A stretch of 64,000 nt of DNA from Streptomyces sp. MRC013 (GTDB taxonomy: Bacteria; Actinomycetota; Actinomycetes; Streptomycetales; Streptomycetaceae): NCBI RefSeq assembly GCF_023614235.1, contig NZ_CP094264.1, positions 1,860,001 to 1,924,000 of the forward strand. The letters run 5' to 3'. Position 1 is the stretch's first letter, and the number at the start of each line of letters is the position of its first letter. The notes below the pieces were generated by a model. The model made no database searches and was not told the DNA's origin. It worked only from the letters and a program-made list of their open reading frames with translations. The translations under genes were made by a program, and so were the position numbers. Positions 16,417-24,911 of this stretch are shown here, piece by piece.

Positions 16417-17466
16417 TTGAAGCTTCGCCGTGCCGTGGCCGTCGCCGCCGCGACCGCCGTCATCACGCCCGCCGCCTTCCTCATGGCCCCGACCGCGCAC
16501 GCGGAGGACGGGGTTCCGTCGACGGCGGAGTCCTCGCCGTCGATGTCCTCCGACGAGGGGACGAAGACCACCGAGCAGGCCCCGTCCGACGCGCCGAGCG
16601 TCTCCGCGACCCCGCTGCCGACCGAGGAGAAGAAGCCGGAGGAGAAGTCGGCCGACGGCACCGCCCCGGCGCCCTCCGACAGCACCTCCTCCGGGCAGCC
16701 CGCCGGCACCGCCCCGGGCGAGGACGGGGAAGGGGAAGAGGGCGAGGAGCTGCCGTACTGCGAGGAGGTCGACGAGAACTTCGAGGAGAAGGCCCTCGAC
16801 GTCCGGATCTCCGGCCTGCCCGGCAAGATCGTGGCCGGCAGCGGCTGGAAGGACTTCGACCTCACCATCACGAACAAGTCGAAGCTCGACCTCAAGGAGG
16901 TCGTCTTCTTCGCCGAGGTCGAGAACTTCGAAGAGGACGAGTCCAAGTGGCTCAGCAAGTACGTCGACCTGCAGTTCAAGATGCCGAACAGCGACAAGTG
17001 GGTCGGCATCGGCCACGAGGAGTGGGCCGGGGGCTACTTCTGGGGCGTCGAGACCATGAAGCCGAAAGACTTCGTGGAGATCGACCTCCGCGTCCGCATC
17101 GACAAGGCCGCCCCGGCCGGCGACAGCTACGCCTTCGGCACCGGCGGCTACGTCGGTGACGTCAAGGGCCAGGAGTGCCTCGCCGAGAACAGCGGCGCGC
17201 TGGTGGAGTTCGCCGTGCTGAAGCCGGGCAGCTCCGTCGGCGACCCGGGTGAGGCCGCTCCGGGCGACGGCCGGGGCAAGGACGTCGAGAAGCCGGACAC
17301 CAAGCCGCAGGGCGGCGTCGAGCAGCTCCCCGTCACCGGCAACCTCGCCGAGACCGGCTCCGACTCCATGCTGCCGGTCATCGGGATCGCGGGCGGCGTC
17401 GCGCTCGTCGCCGGTACCGGTGTCGTCTTCGCGCTGAGGCGCCGGCAGAACGGTGCCACCGCGTAA
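16417..17466 (+). CDS. LAETG-anchored secreted surface protein
   Basis: A 349-residue sortase substrate. A signal peptide (MKLRRAVAVAAATAVITPAA, cleavage after AHA) is followed by a Ser/Thr/Pro/Glu-rich stalk of about 80 residues and an acidic folded domain (about 110-270) with NKSKLDLKEVVFFAEVENF. The end has LAETGSDS, a hydrophobic helix and the basic tail RRRQNGATA. LAxTG is the class E sortase signal of actinobacteria. The TTG start at 16417 is chosen because AAGGG lies six bases upstream and relatives begin MKLRR. Ligand and role are unknown. A strong terminator follows. Confidence 0.85.
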   Translation: MKLRRAVAVAAATAVITPAAFLMAPTAHAEDGVPSTAESSPSMSSDEGTKTTEQAPSDAPSVSATPLPTEEKKPEEKSADGTAPAPSDSTSSGQPAGTAPGEDGEGEEGEELPYCEEVDENFEEKALDVRISGLPGKIVAGSGWKDFDLTITNKSKLDLKEVVFFAEVENFEEDESKWLSKYVDLQFKMPNSDKWVGIGHEEWAGGYFWGVETMKPKDFVEIDLRVRIDKAAPAGDSYAFGTGGYVGDVKGQECLAENSGALVEFAVLKPGSSVGDPGEAAPGDGRGKDVEKPDTKPQGGVEQLPVTGNLAETGSDSMLPVIGIAGGVALVAGTGVVFALRRRQNGATA

Positions 17467-17486
17467 CGGAGGCACCCGAGGACAAG

Positions 17487-17520
17487 GGAGGCGCTGCGCT
17501 CGGAGGGGGGCGCAGCGCCT
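17487..17520 (+). terminator. intrinsic terminator after LAETG protein gene
   Basis: GAGGCGCTGCGC (17487-17498) pairs perfectly with GCGCAGCGCCTC (17509-17520) around a 10-base loop, followed by TCTGTGTTCTC, relatively T-rich for this genome. It lies 20 bp after the stop. Confidence 0.85.
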
Positions 17521-17585
17521 CTCTGTGTTCTCGTTTTCCGCTCCGCGCTTTCCGCAGGCGGGTGCCGGCCGGCGCGCGGAGGGCG

Positions 17586-17756
17586 CCGTACCGCCACGCG
17601 TCCGCGCAGCGCGTCGCACACGCCACACCTAGCGCCGCGTGTCACGCCCCACGCCACGTGCCACACTTCACGCCCCACGTCCCACGCCCCACGCCACGCG
17701 TCACGCACCCCACGCCACACCCACGCCGTGCGTCACGCTCCACGCCGCGCCGCGCG
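17586..17756. repeat. CACGCC low-complexity tract between convergent genes
   Basis: The stretch is built from variations of CACGCC, CACGCCCCACGCCACG and CGTCACGC, repeated many times without a fixed period, and runs up to the GMC oxidoreductase stop at 17757. No gene is supported here. Confidence 0.75.
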
Positions 17757-19613
17757 TCACGCGCCGGGGGTCTTCGGCGGGACCTTCGGCAGGCCCAGGA
17801 ACGGCAGGCGCAGGGCGGCGAAGGCGTCCCGCGGGACGGCCGGGGACCTGGGCTCGACGGGGGCCAGGCGCACGTAGGGGTCGCCCTGGGCGGGGCGGGG
17901 GTCCGGCTCGCCCTTGTTGGGCCAGAGGGACATGGCGCGCTCCGCCTGGGCGGTGATGGTGAGGGAGGGGTTCACCCCGAGGTTCGCGGAGACGGCCGCG
18001 CCGTCCACGACGGAGACGCCCGGGTGGCCGTAGAGCCGGTGGTACGGGTCGACGACGCCGTCCCGCGCGGTGGCGCCGATGACGCAGCCGCCCAGGAAGT
18101 GCGCGGTCAGCGGGGTGCCCATCAGCTCGCCGACGTTGGAGCCGGCGAAGCCGCCGATCTCCTTCGCGATCAGGGTCGCCGCCCGGGTCGCCTCGGGGAT
18201 CTGCTTGGGGTTGGGGGCTCCGTGGCCCTGACGAGCGGTGAGCAGGCCCTTGCCGATGCCGCCGGGCTTGAGGTACGTCGTCAGGGAGTTGTCGAGCGAC
18301 TGCATGACGAGGCCGATGACGGTCCGCTCCGACCAGCGGCGGTTGGACAGGGACCGCAGCGCCTGGACGGGATGGCGGGCGACGTTGCCGAACCAGGCGG
18401 CGACGCGGTGCCTCGCGTGGGGGACCTGGAGGGTCGACAGGACGCCCATCGCGTTGGAGCCCCTGCCGTAGCGGACGGGCTCGATGTGGGTGTTCCCGTC
18501 CGGGTGGACGGACGAGGTGATGGCGACGCCCCGGGTGAAGTCGACGCGGGGCGCCCCGTGCCGCCTGCGGTAGCGGCGGTCGGTGGTCTGGGCGCCGACG
18601 AGCGCCTCGGAGTTGGTGCGGGTCAGCTCCCCGAGCCGGTCGGAGAGGCGGGGCAGCAGCCCCCGGTCCTTCATGCGGTGCAGGAGGGTCTGGGTGCCGT
18701 ACGTCCCGGCCGCGACGACGACGTACCGGGCGCGGTAGGTGCGCGGGGCGCCCCTGCGGCGGCGGTCGGTGGGGACGGTGCGGACGAGGTGACCGCCCCC
18801 GCCGTCCTCGGTCACGGCGGTGACGGTGGTCATCGGGTGGACGACGGCGCCCGCCTTCTCCGCGAGGTGCAGGTAGTTCTCCGTGAGGGTGTTCTTCGCG
18901 CCGTGCCGGCAGCCCGTCATGCACTCGCCGCACTCGGCGCAGGCGCGGCGGGCGGGGCCGGCGCCTCCGAAGTACGGGTCGGGGACCCGCTCGCCGGGGG
19001 CGGCCCGGGTGGCGCCGTCCGCGTCCCGGCCGTCGCCGAAGAAGACCCCGACGGGCGCCGGGTGGAAGGTGTCGCCGACGCCCATGGCCTCGGCCGCCGC
19101 CCTGAGGTGGACGTCGGAGGGGGTCGTGGTCGGGTTGAGGCGGACGCCCAGCATGCGCTCGGCCTGGTCGTAGTACGGGGCGAGTTCGGCCCGCCAGTCG
19201 GTGATCCCCGCCCACTGCCCGTCCTGGAAGAAGGCGGGCGGCGGCACGTAGAGGGTGTTGGCGTAGTTGAGGGAGCCGCCGCCGACGCCGGCACCCGCGA
19301 GGACCATGACGTTGCCGAGCAGGTGGACGCGCTGGAGGCCGTACAGGCCGAGGGCGGGGGCCCACAGGTAGTTGCGCAGGTCCCAGGAGGTCTTCGGCAG
19401 GGTGGCGGGGGTGAAGCGGCGGCCGGCCTCCAGGACGCCGACGCGGTACCCCTTCTCGGTGAGGCGCAGGGCCGCGACGGAGCCGCCGAAGCCGGAGCCC
19501 ACGACGACGACGTCGTAGTCGTACGCGTCGTCGGGCGCCCCGTGGGAGGCGTTGCCGCCGGAGCCGTTCCGCCCGGCTTCCGGCGGGTTCTGGGCAGGGG
19601 GGACCTCGGACAT
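17757..19613 (-). CDS. GMC-family FAD oxidoreductase (cholesterol-oxidase-like)
   Basis: A 618-residue flavoprotein of the glucose-methanol-choline family. FAD site VVVVGSGFGGSVAALRL (about 34-50), second motif GNVMVLAGAGVGGGSLNYAN, and the C-terminal FAD/active-site region HFLGGCVIGATARDGVVD with VDGAAVSANLGVNPSLTI. A Cys-rich insert CAECGECMTGCRHGAKN (about 240) resembles an iron-sulfur or zinc motif seen in a subgroup of these enzymes. Substrate unknown; a sterol or long-chain alcohol is possible. It follows an aldehyde dehydrogenase gene on the same strand by 51 bases, so an alcohol-to-aldehyde-to-acid route is plausible. Confidence 0.88.
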   Translation of the reverse strand: MSEVPPAQNPPEAGRNGSGGNASHGAPDDAYDYDVVVVGSGFGGSVAALRLTEKGYRVGVLEAGRRFTPATLPKTSWDLRNYLWAPALGLYGLQRVHLLGNVMVLAGAGVGGGSLNYANTLYVPPPAFFQDGQWAGITDWRAELAPYYDQAERMLGVRLNPTTTPSDVHLRAAAEAMGVGDTFHPAPVGVFFGDGRDADGATRAAPGERVPDPYFGGAGPARRACAECGECMTGCRHGAKNTLTENYLHLAEKAGAVVHPMTTVTAVTEDGGGGHLVRTVPTDRRRRGAPRTYRARYVVVAAGTYGTQTLLHRMKDRGLLPRLSDRLGELTRTNSEALVGAQTTDRRYRRRHGAPRVDFTRGVAITSSVHPDGNTHIEPVRYGRGSNAMGVLSTLQVPHARHRVAAWFGNVARHPVQALRSLSNRRWSERTVIGLVMQSLDNSLTTYLKPGGIGKGLLTARQGHGAPNPKQIPEATRAATLIAKEIGGFAGSNVGELMGTPLTAHFLGGCVIGATARDGVVDPYHRLYGHPGVSVVDGAAVSANLGVNPSLTITAQAERAMSLWPNKGEPDPRPAQGDPYVRLAPVEPRSPAVPRDAFAALRLPFLGLPKVPPKTPGA

Positions 19614-19664
19614 GGCTCTCCTCGTACCGGAAGGGGTGGAGCGGGCGGCCCGCGCCCGCCGTCG

Positions 19665-21344
19665 TCAGCGCAGGCGCAGGGCCTTCATCAGCCTCAGGCC
19701 GCGGTTCATGAGCGACGCGTACCCCTCGTCGTCCATCCCGAAGGACGGGGCGAGCGGCATCACGCGCTGCCGGGCGACCGTCTGGGCCTCCGTGTACCTG
19801 AGGATGCCCTCCGAGCCGTGCCGGCGGCCCAGGCCCGAGTCCTTCATCCCGCCCATGGGCGCCTGGGCGCTGCCGTACGCGGCCCCGTACCCCTCGTTGA
19901 CGTTCACGGTGCCGGTGCGCAGGCGGGCGGCGACGGCGAGGCCGCGGCGGCCGTCCCTCGTCCAGACGCTGGCGTTGAGGCCGTACGCGGTGTCGTTGGC
20001 GCGCTCGATCACCTCGTCCTCGTCGGTGAAGCGGTACACGGAGACGACCGGGCCGAAGGTCTCCTCGGTGCACACCGCCATCGACGGGTCGACGCCGTCG
20101 AGGACGGTCGGCTCGTGGAAGAGGGGGCCGACGTCGGGGCGGGGGACGCCGCCCGCCAGGACCCGGGCGCCCTTGGCGACGGCCTCCTCGACGTGCCGGG
20201 TGACGGCCTCCAGCTGCCGCACGCCGACGAGGGAGCCCATGTCGGCGCCGTACGCGAGGGCGGTGCCGAGCCTCATCGCCCTGGTGCGGGCGACGAACCG
20301 CTCCAGGAACGCGTCGGCGACCGACTCGTGGAGGTACAGCCGCTCGACGGAGACGCACAGCTGCCCGGCGGAGGAGAAGCAGGCGCGCACGGCGCCGGCG
20401 GCGGCCTTCTCCACGTCGGCGTCCCGCAGGACCAGCATGGGGTTCTTGCCGCCGAGTTCGAGGGAGACGCCGACGAGCCGGGCCGCCGCGCCCCGGGCGA
20501 CCTCGCGGCCGGTGCGGGTGGAGCCGGTGAACGAGACGTAGTCGGCGTGCCGGACGACCTCGGGGCCGACGACCGGGCCGTCGCCGAGGACGACCTGGAA
20601 CACCCCGGCGGGCAGCCCCGCCTCGACGAGCAGCTCGCGCGCCCACAGGGCGGTCAGCGCGGTCTGGGTGTCGGGCTTCATGACGACGGCGTTGCCCGCG
20701 GCGAACGCGGGCAGCGCGTCGCCGACGGACAGCTCCAGCGGGTAGTTCCAGGGGGCGATCTGGCCGACGACGCCGCGCGGCTGGCGCAGTTCGGTCACCT
20801 GGGTGAGGACCGGTACGGCGCCGCCGCGCCGCCTGGGGCCCAGGTACGAGGCGGCGCGCACGCCGTAGTGGCGGGCGGCGATGGCGACGGCCTGGACCTC
20901 CTCGTGGGCGTGGAGGCGCGCCTTGCCGGTCTCCAGCTGGACGAGGTCGAGGACCTCCGCCTGGCGCTCCAGGAGCAGGTCGTGGAAGCGGAGCAGGACG
21001 GCGGCGCGGCGCCGGACGGGCACGGCCGCCCAGGCGGTCTGCGCGGCGCGGGCGCGGGCGAACGCCTCCGCCACGTCCTCGGGCGCCGACTCGGGCAGCT
21101 CGGCGAGGCGCTCGCCGGTGAACGGGGTGTGGTTGGCGGTCCGGCCGGAGCCGACGACGCCGCGGACGAGCCGGGCGACCACCTCGGGCGTCACCACGTC
21201 GGCCGCGGTGCGCGCGCCGGCGGGCGCGGGGGCCACGGGGTTCGCGGGTCCGGGGGCGAACACCGTCGCCGACGGGGAGGCCGGCGTGGACGCGGAGGGG
21301 GACGTGGGTCCGGTGGCGTTGGCGGGGGCCTGCGTGTCCGTCAT
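19665..21344 (-). CDS. succinate-semialdehyde-dehydrogenase-type aldehyde dehydrogenase
   Basis: NAD(P)-dependent aldehyde dehydrogenase of about 559 residues, closest in motifs to actinobacterial succinic semialdehyde dehydrogenase GabD2. It shows IAPWNYPLELSVGDALPAF, VVMKPDTQTALTALWA, catalytic Glu in SLELGGKNPML, nucleophile Cys in SSAGQLCVSVERLY, and the EETFGPVVSVY motif. The first 55 residues are an Ala/Pro/Thr-rich extension before the core. ATG 21344 is chosen as the first sensible start (MTDTQAPAN); the ribosome site is weak. It probably forms an operon with the GMC oxidoreductase downstream. Confidence 0.88.
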   Translation of the reverse strand: MTDTQAPANATGPTSPSASTPASPSATVFAPGPANPVAPAPAGARTAADVVTPEVVARLVRGVVGSGRTANHTPFTGERLAELPESAPEDVAEAFARARAAQTAWAAVPVRRRAAVLLRFHDLLLERQAEVLDLVQLETGKARLHAHEEVQAVAIAARHYGVRAASYLGPRRRGGAVPVLTQVTELRQPRGVVGQIAPWNYPLELSVGDALPAFAAGNAVVMKPDTQTALTALWARELLVEAGLPAGVFQVVLGDGPVVGPEVVRHADYVSFTGSTRTGREVARGAAARLVGVSLELGGKNPMLVLRDADVEKAAAGAVRACFSSAGQLCVSVERLYLHESVADAFLERFVARTRAMRLGTALAYGADMGSLVGVRQLEAVTRHVEEAVAKGARVLAGGVPRPDVGPLFHEPTVLDGVDPSMAVCTEETFGPVVSVYRFTDEDEVIERANDTAYGLNASVWTRDGRRGLAVAARLRTGTVNVNEGYGAAYGSAQAPMGGMKDSGLGRRHGSEGILRYTEAQTVARQRVMPLAPSFGMDDEGYASLMNRGLRLMKALRLR

Positions 21345-21446
21345 GGGGGCGAGGGTATGCCGGACGCGGACGTTTTGGGTACCCGGCGGTAACAACTTTC
21401 CGCCGGTCGAGTCCCGCGCCGGTGGCGGCCGGCGGGCGGGTCCCGG

Positions 21447-23070
21447 TCAGCGCGTCGCCAGCAGCAGGACGCCGAGGGTGACGGCGACGGCGACGGCGGC
21501 GACGAGGGCGGCGACGAGGGGTGCGGAGGCGGGGGCGGCCGGCCGGCGGGTCCTCGGGGGCGTGCCGTAGGGGGGAGTACCGGCCGGCGGCGGGACCCCG
21601 TAGGGGGTGCCGGCGAGCGGCGGGACCCCGTAGGGGGAGGACCGGCCGGCGGGGCGCCGCCGGGAGGGGGGTGGTAGGGCGGCAGGGCGGCGGGCGGACC
21701 GTACGGCGAGGGGGTGCCGGTCACCGGCGGCCCGTACGGCGAGGGCGCGCCGGTCGCCGGCGGCCCGTCCGCCGGGGGTGGCCGTCGGCGGGGACGGCGT
21801 CGGGGAGCACCGCGTCCTGGGGTTCGGTGCCGGCGGGAGGCGGCGCGGGCAGGGCGGGCGCGGCGGGGCCGCGGTCGGGCACCCCGGCCATCTGCCCCAG
21901 GGGCGAGGCGCCCGGGGCCCCCGCCGCCTCCGGCACGTCCGGGACCTCCGGGGCGGCGGGGACGTACGGGGGCGGGGGCGCGGCGGGCGGGCCCGGGACG
22001 GCGGGCGCCGACCTGTGGGGCAGCACCCTCGCCATGTACCGGACCCGGTCCCGGGCTCGCGCGGGTGGTACGGAGTGCGGGCGCGCCCCGTACGGCGCGT
22101 CCCCCTGACCCTCCTGCCCGCCCGCCTGGCCCTCGTCGGGCCGGTCGTGTGCCGCCGGCACGTCCGCCGGGCCGGCGCGGCCTGGCACCGCCGCGGCGAC
22201 CGCCCCCACCGCGCCCGCGGGCCCGCCCACCGCGTACGACCGCAGCAGCCGCTCCGCCTCCGCCCCGTCGATCCTGCGCGCCGGGTCGCGCTCCAGCAGC
22301 CCCCGCACGACGGGCAGCAGCGCCCCCGCGGCGGCGGGCGGGCGGATCTCCGCCTCCACCACGGCGTGCAGCACCCCGCCCAGCGAGTCGCGGTGGAACG
22401 GCGAGTGACCCGTCATCACCGCGCACAGCAGCACCCCCAGCGACCACAGGTCCGCCGCCGGCCCCGCCCGGTGGCCCTGCATCCGCTCCGGCGCGGTGTA
22501 CTCGGGCGAACCGACGAACATGCCCGCCTCGGTCAGCGTGGTCGCCCCCGCCAGCTGGGCGATCCCGAAGTCGGTGAGGACGACCCGTCCGGTGGCCTCC
22601 TCCACCAGCACGTTGGCCGGTTTCAGATCGCGGTGGAGCACCCCGATCGCGTGCGCGGCGCGCAGCGCGGACAGCAGCGCCAGGCCGATCCGGGCCGCCT
22701 CGTACGCGTCCACCGGGCCCCGTACGGCGACCCGCTCGGCGAGCGACACGCCCTCGACGAACTCCATCACGATGTACGGGACGCCGTCCTCCTCCACCAC
22801 GTCGTGGACGCAGACGATGTGCGGGTGGTGGACCCGGGCCACGGCGCGCGCCTCGCGCAGCGTGGTGTCGACGGCCACGTCGCCGCCGCTCGGGACGCCC
22901 GCGTCGACGTGGAGCTCCTTCACGGCGACCGGACGGCCCAGCAGTTCGTCGTGGGCGCGCCACACGGTCCCCATCCCGCCGCGGCCCAGCCGGACCTCCA
23001 GGCGGTAGCGGCCGACGATCCGCCGCCGCGGTTCCCCCTGCTCCTGCGGCCTCCACCCTCCGACCGACAC
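21447..23070 (-). CDS. Ser/Thr protein kinase with C-terminal membrane helix, frame breaks in linker
   Basis: PknB-type kinase. The catalytic domain (about 18-280) is complete: LGRGGMGTVWRAHDE, VAVKEL, LHRDLKPANVLV, LTDFGIAQL, PEYTAPERMQG. A Pro/Ala-rich linker follows, and the frame changes twice in it: a C5 run (plus-strand 21774-21778) that needs C6, and one missing base near 21650. The true end appears to be a membrane helix LVAALVAAVAVAVTLGVLLL followed by ATR and a stop at 21447, with no extracellular domain. It is last of four kinase-family genes on this strand and starts about 30 bases after the next one ends. Active kinase expected if the linker breaks are sequence errors. Confidence 0.8.
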
Positions 23071-23100
23071 GGCCCACCTCCTCCGCTCGCGCCGAGGAGG

Positions 23101-24747
23101 TCACCCCTCGGCGGGTCGCCAGTGGCGCAGCACGATGTCGAACTGCTCCCGCGTGGTCGCCCAGTCCTCCTCGGGAGACGACATGTACAGCGCGTACTCG
23201 GTTCCGTCGTCCGTGTAGTACACCTGGTCTATCGCGTGGCGCTTACCGGGGTGTGTCCTTTTCTCGTACCAGGTGAACTCCCAGAGACAGGATTCCAGCT
23301 GATCACGGAACGTATTCCGGTCGAGCCCCACTCGGCGGTACCGCGGCAGTCTCTCCCGCAGGGCCTCCTCCACGTCGAGCATGTGCGCGTACGGGTCCTC
23401 GAAGTCCGGCGCGTCGTCGACGCTGACGCGGATGCGGTGCCTGCCGCCGTCCGGGGTGTAGTCGACCTGGCCGCCCTCCGTCCGCCGCTTCCAGCCGGCC
23501 GGCACGAGCAGGCTGAAGCCGAGCGGGTCCCGCACCCGCTCCCATCCCCGCGGCACCCCGCCCGGGCCGGGGGACGCGCCCCGCGCGGGGGTGGCGCCTG
23601 GGGCAGGGGCGGCGCTCGGCGCGGGGGCGGCGGCGACACCGGTGGTGTGGGGGGCCCGGCCGGCGTCGACGTACCGCATGACGGCGAAACCGGCGCCGGC
23701 GCCGAGCACCGCCGCCGCGAGGAGCACGACCGCGACGGCCCTGCGCCGGCGCGCCCGCCCGGGGGCGCCGGTCCGGCCGGGGGCGGGCGGCGCGACGGGG
23801 GCGGGGGCCGTGTCGCCCACCCGGCCGGCGGCGCCGTCCGCGACCTCCCGCAGCTCCCCCGGCGTGACGGGGCGGGTCGGGACGGAGTCCCGTGCGGCGG
23901 CCGGCGCACGGCCCCGCACCGCCTCGGCCAGCATGCGCTCCGCCTCCGCGGCGGTGGGCCTGTCGGCGGGGTCCTTGCGGAGCAACGCGGTGATCACCGG
24001 GGCGAGCGGGCCCGCGTGCACGGCCGCCCCGGCCTCCTCGGTGACCACCGCCTGCATGGTCCCGATCGGCGAGGAGCGGCGGAACGGCGACTCGCCCTGG
24101 ACGGCCGTGTAGAGGGTGGCGCCCAGCGCCCACAGGTCGGAGGCCGGGCCCGGGTCCGCGCCGCGGACCCGCTCCGGGGCCAGGTAGTCGACGGAGCCGA
24201 CGAGCTCGCCGGTGCGGGTGATGGTGGAGTCGCCCTCGATGGCGGCGATGCCGAAGTCGGTGAGCAGGACGCGTCCGTCGCGGGCCAGCAGCACGTTGCC
24301 CGGCTTGACGTCCCGGTGCAGCACCCCGGCGGCGTGCGCGGCACCCAGCGCGCCCAGCACGTGCAGGCCGATCCTCGCGGCCTCGCGCGGTGCGATCCGG
24401 CCATCCGGCGCGGACTTGACCGCGTCGGCGAGGGAGGGGCCGTCGACGTACTGCATGACGATCCACGGGCGGCCGTCGTGCTCCAGCACGTCGTGGACGG
24501 TGACGACGCCCGGGTGGGTGATCCTGGCGGCGGCCCGCGCCTCCTTCTGCGTACGGGCGTGCAGGACGGCCCGGTCGGCCTCGGAGACGTACTGGCCCGC
24601 CGTCAGCTCCTTCACCGCCACGGTGCGGTGGAGCACCTCGTCGTGGGCGCGCCACACCCTGCCCATCCCGCCCCGGCCGATGGTCTCGCCCAGCCGGTAG
24701 CGCCCCGCGAGCACCTGCCCCCCGCCCCTGCCCTGAGTCTGTTCCAC
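23101..24747 (-). CDS. Ser/Thr protein kinase with extracytoplasmic sensor domain
   Basis: Intact 548-residue PknB-type receptor kinase. Catalytic motifs: IGRGGMGRVWRAHDE, VAVKEL, LHRDVKPGNVLL, LTDFGIAAIEG, VDYLAPERVRG. A Pro/Ala linker, one membrane helix (AVVLLAAAVLGAGAGFAVM, about 345-363) and an Ala/Pro stalk lead to an extracytoplasmic domain of about 150 residues (GWERVRDPLGFSLLVPAGWK to the end). That domain resembles the PsbP/LpqN-like fold, and a related domain ends the next two kinase-family genes upstream. Ligand unknown. ATG 24747 gives MEQTQGRGGG. Confidence 0.93.
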   Translation of the reverse strand: MEQTQGRGGGQVLAGRYRLGETIGRGGMGRVWRAHDEVLHRTVAVKELTAGQYVSEADRAVLHARTQKEARAAARITHPGVVTVHDVLEHDGRPWIVMQYVDGPSLADAVKSAPDGRIAPREAARIGLHVLGALGAAHAAGVLHRDVKPGNVLLARDGRVLLTDFGIAAIEGDSTITRTGELVGSVDYLAPERVRGADPGPASDLWALGATLYTAVQGESPFRRSSPIGTMQAVVTEEAGAAVHAGPLAPVITALLRKDPADRPTAAEAERMLAEAVRGRAPAAARDSVPTRPVTPGELREVADGAAGRVGDTAPAPVAPPAPGRTGAPGRARRRRAVAVVLLAAAVLGAGAGFAVMRYVDAGRAPHTTGVAAAPAPSAAPAPGATPARGASPGPGGVPRGWERVRDPLGFSLLVPAGWKRRTEGGQVDYTPDGGRHRIRVSVDDAPDFEDPYAHMLDVEEALRERLPRYRRVGLDRNTFRDQLESCLWEFTWYEKRTHPGKRHAIDQVYYTDDGTEYALYMSSPEEDWATTREQFDIVLRHWRPAEG

Positions 24748-24911
24748 GTGTCTCCGCCCGGCCCGCCCCGCTGCTTCGGGGCAAGGTTACGGAGGGTACG
24801 CGGCGCGGGGAACCTCGGGGGCGGCGGCGGATGCCGCCCCGGGACGCGCATCCTTCCGATTGGCGTGAATTCGCCACCATCTGCGGTCCGAACGGGTTAA
24901 CCGGCGGACCG

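Noticed and set aside
17562..21392. A 1276-residue plus-strand ORF opposite the GMC and aldehyde dehydrogenase genes
   Set aside because: It is antisense to two well-supported genes, has no domain motif, and begins in low-complexity CACGCC sequence. Long antisense frames are usual at this GC content.
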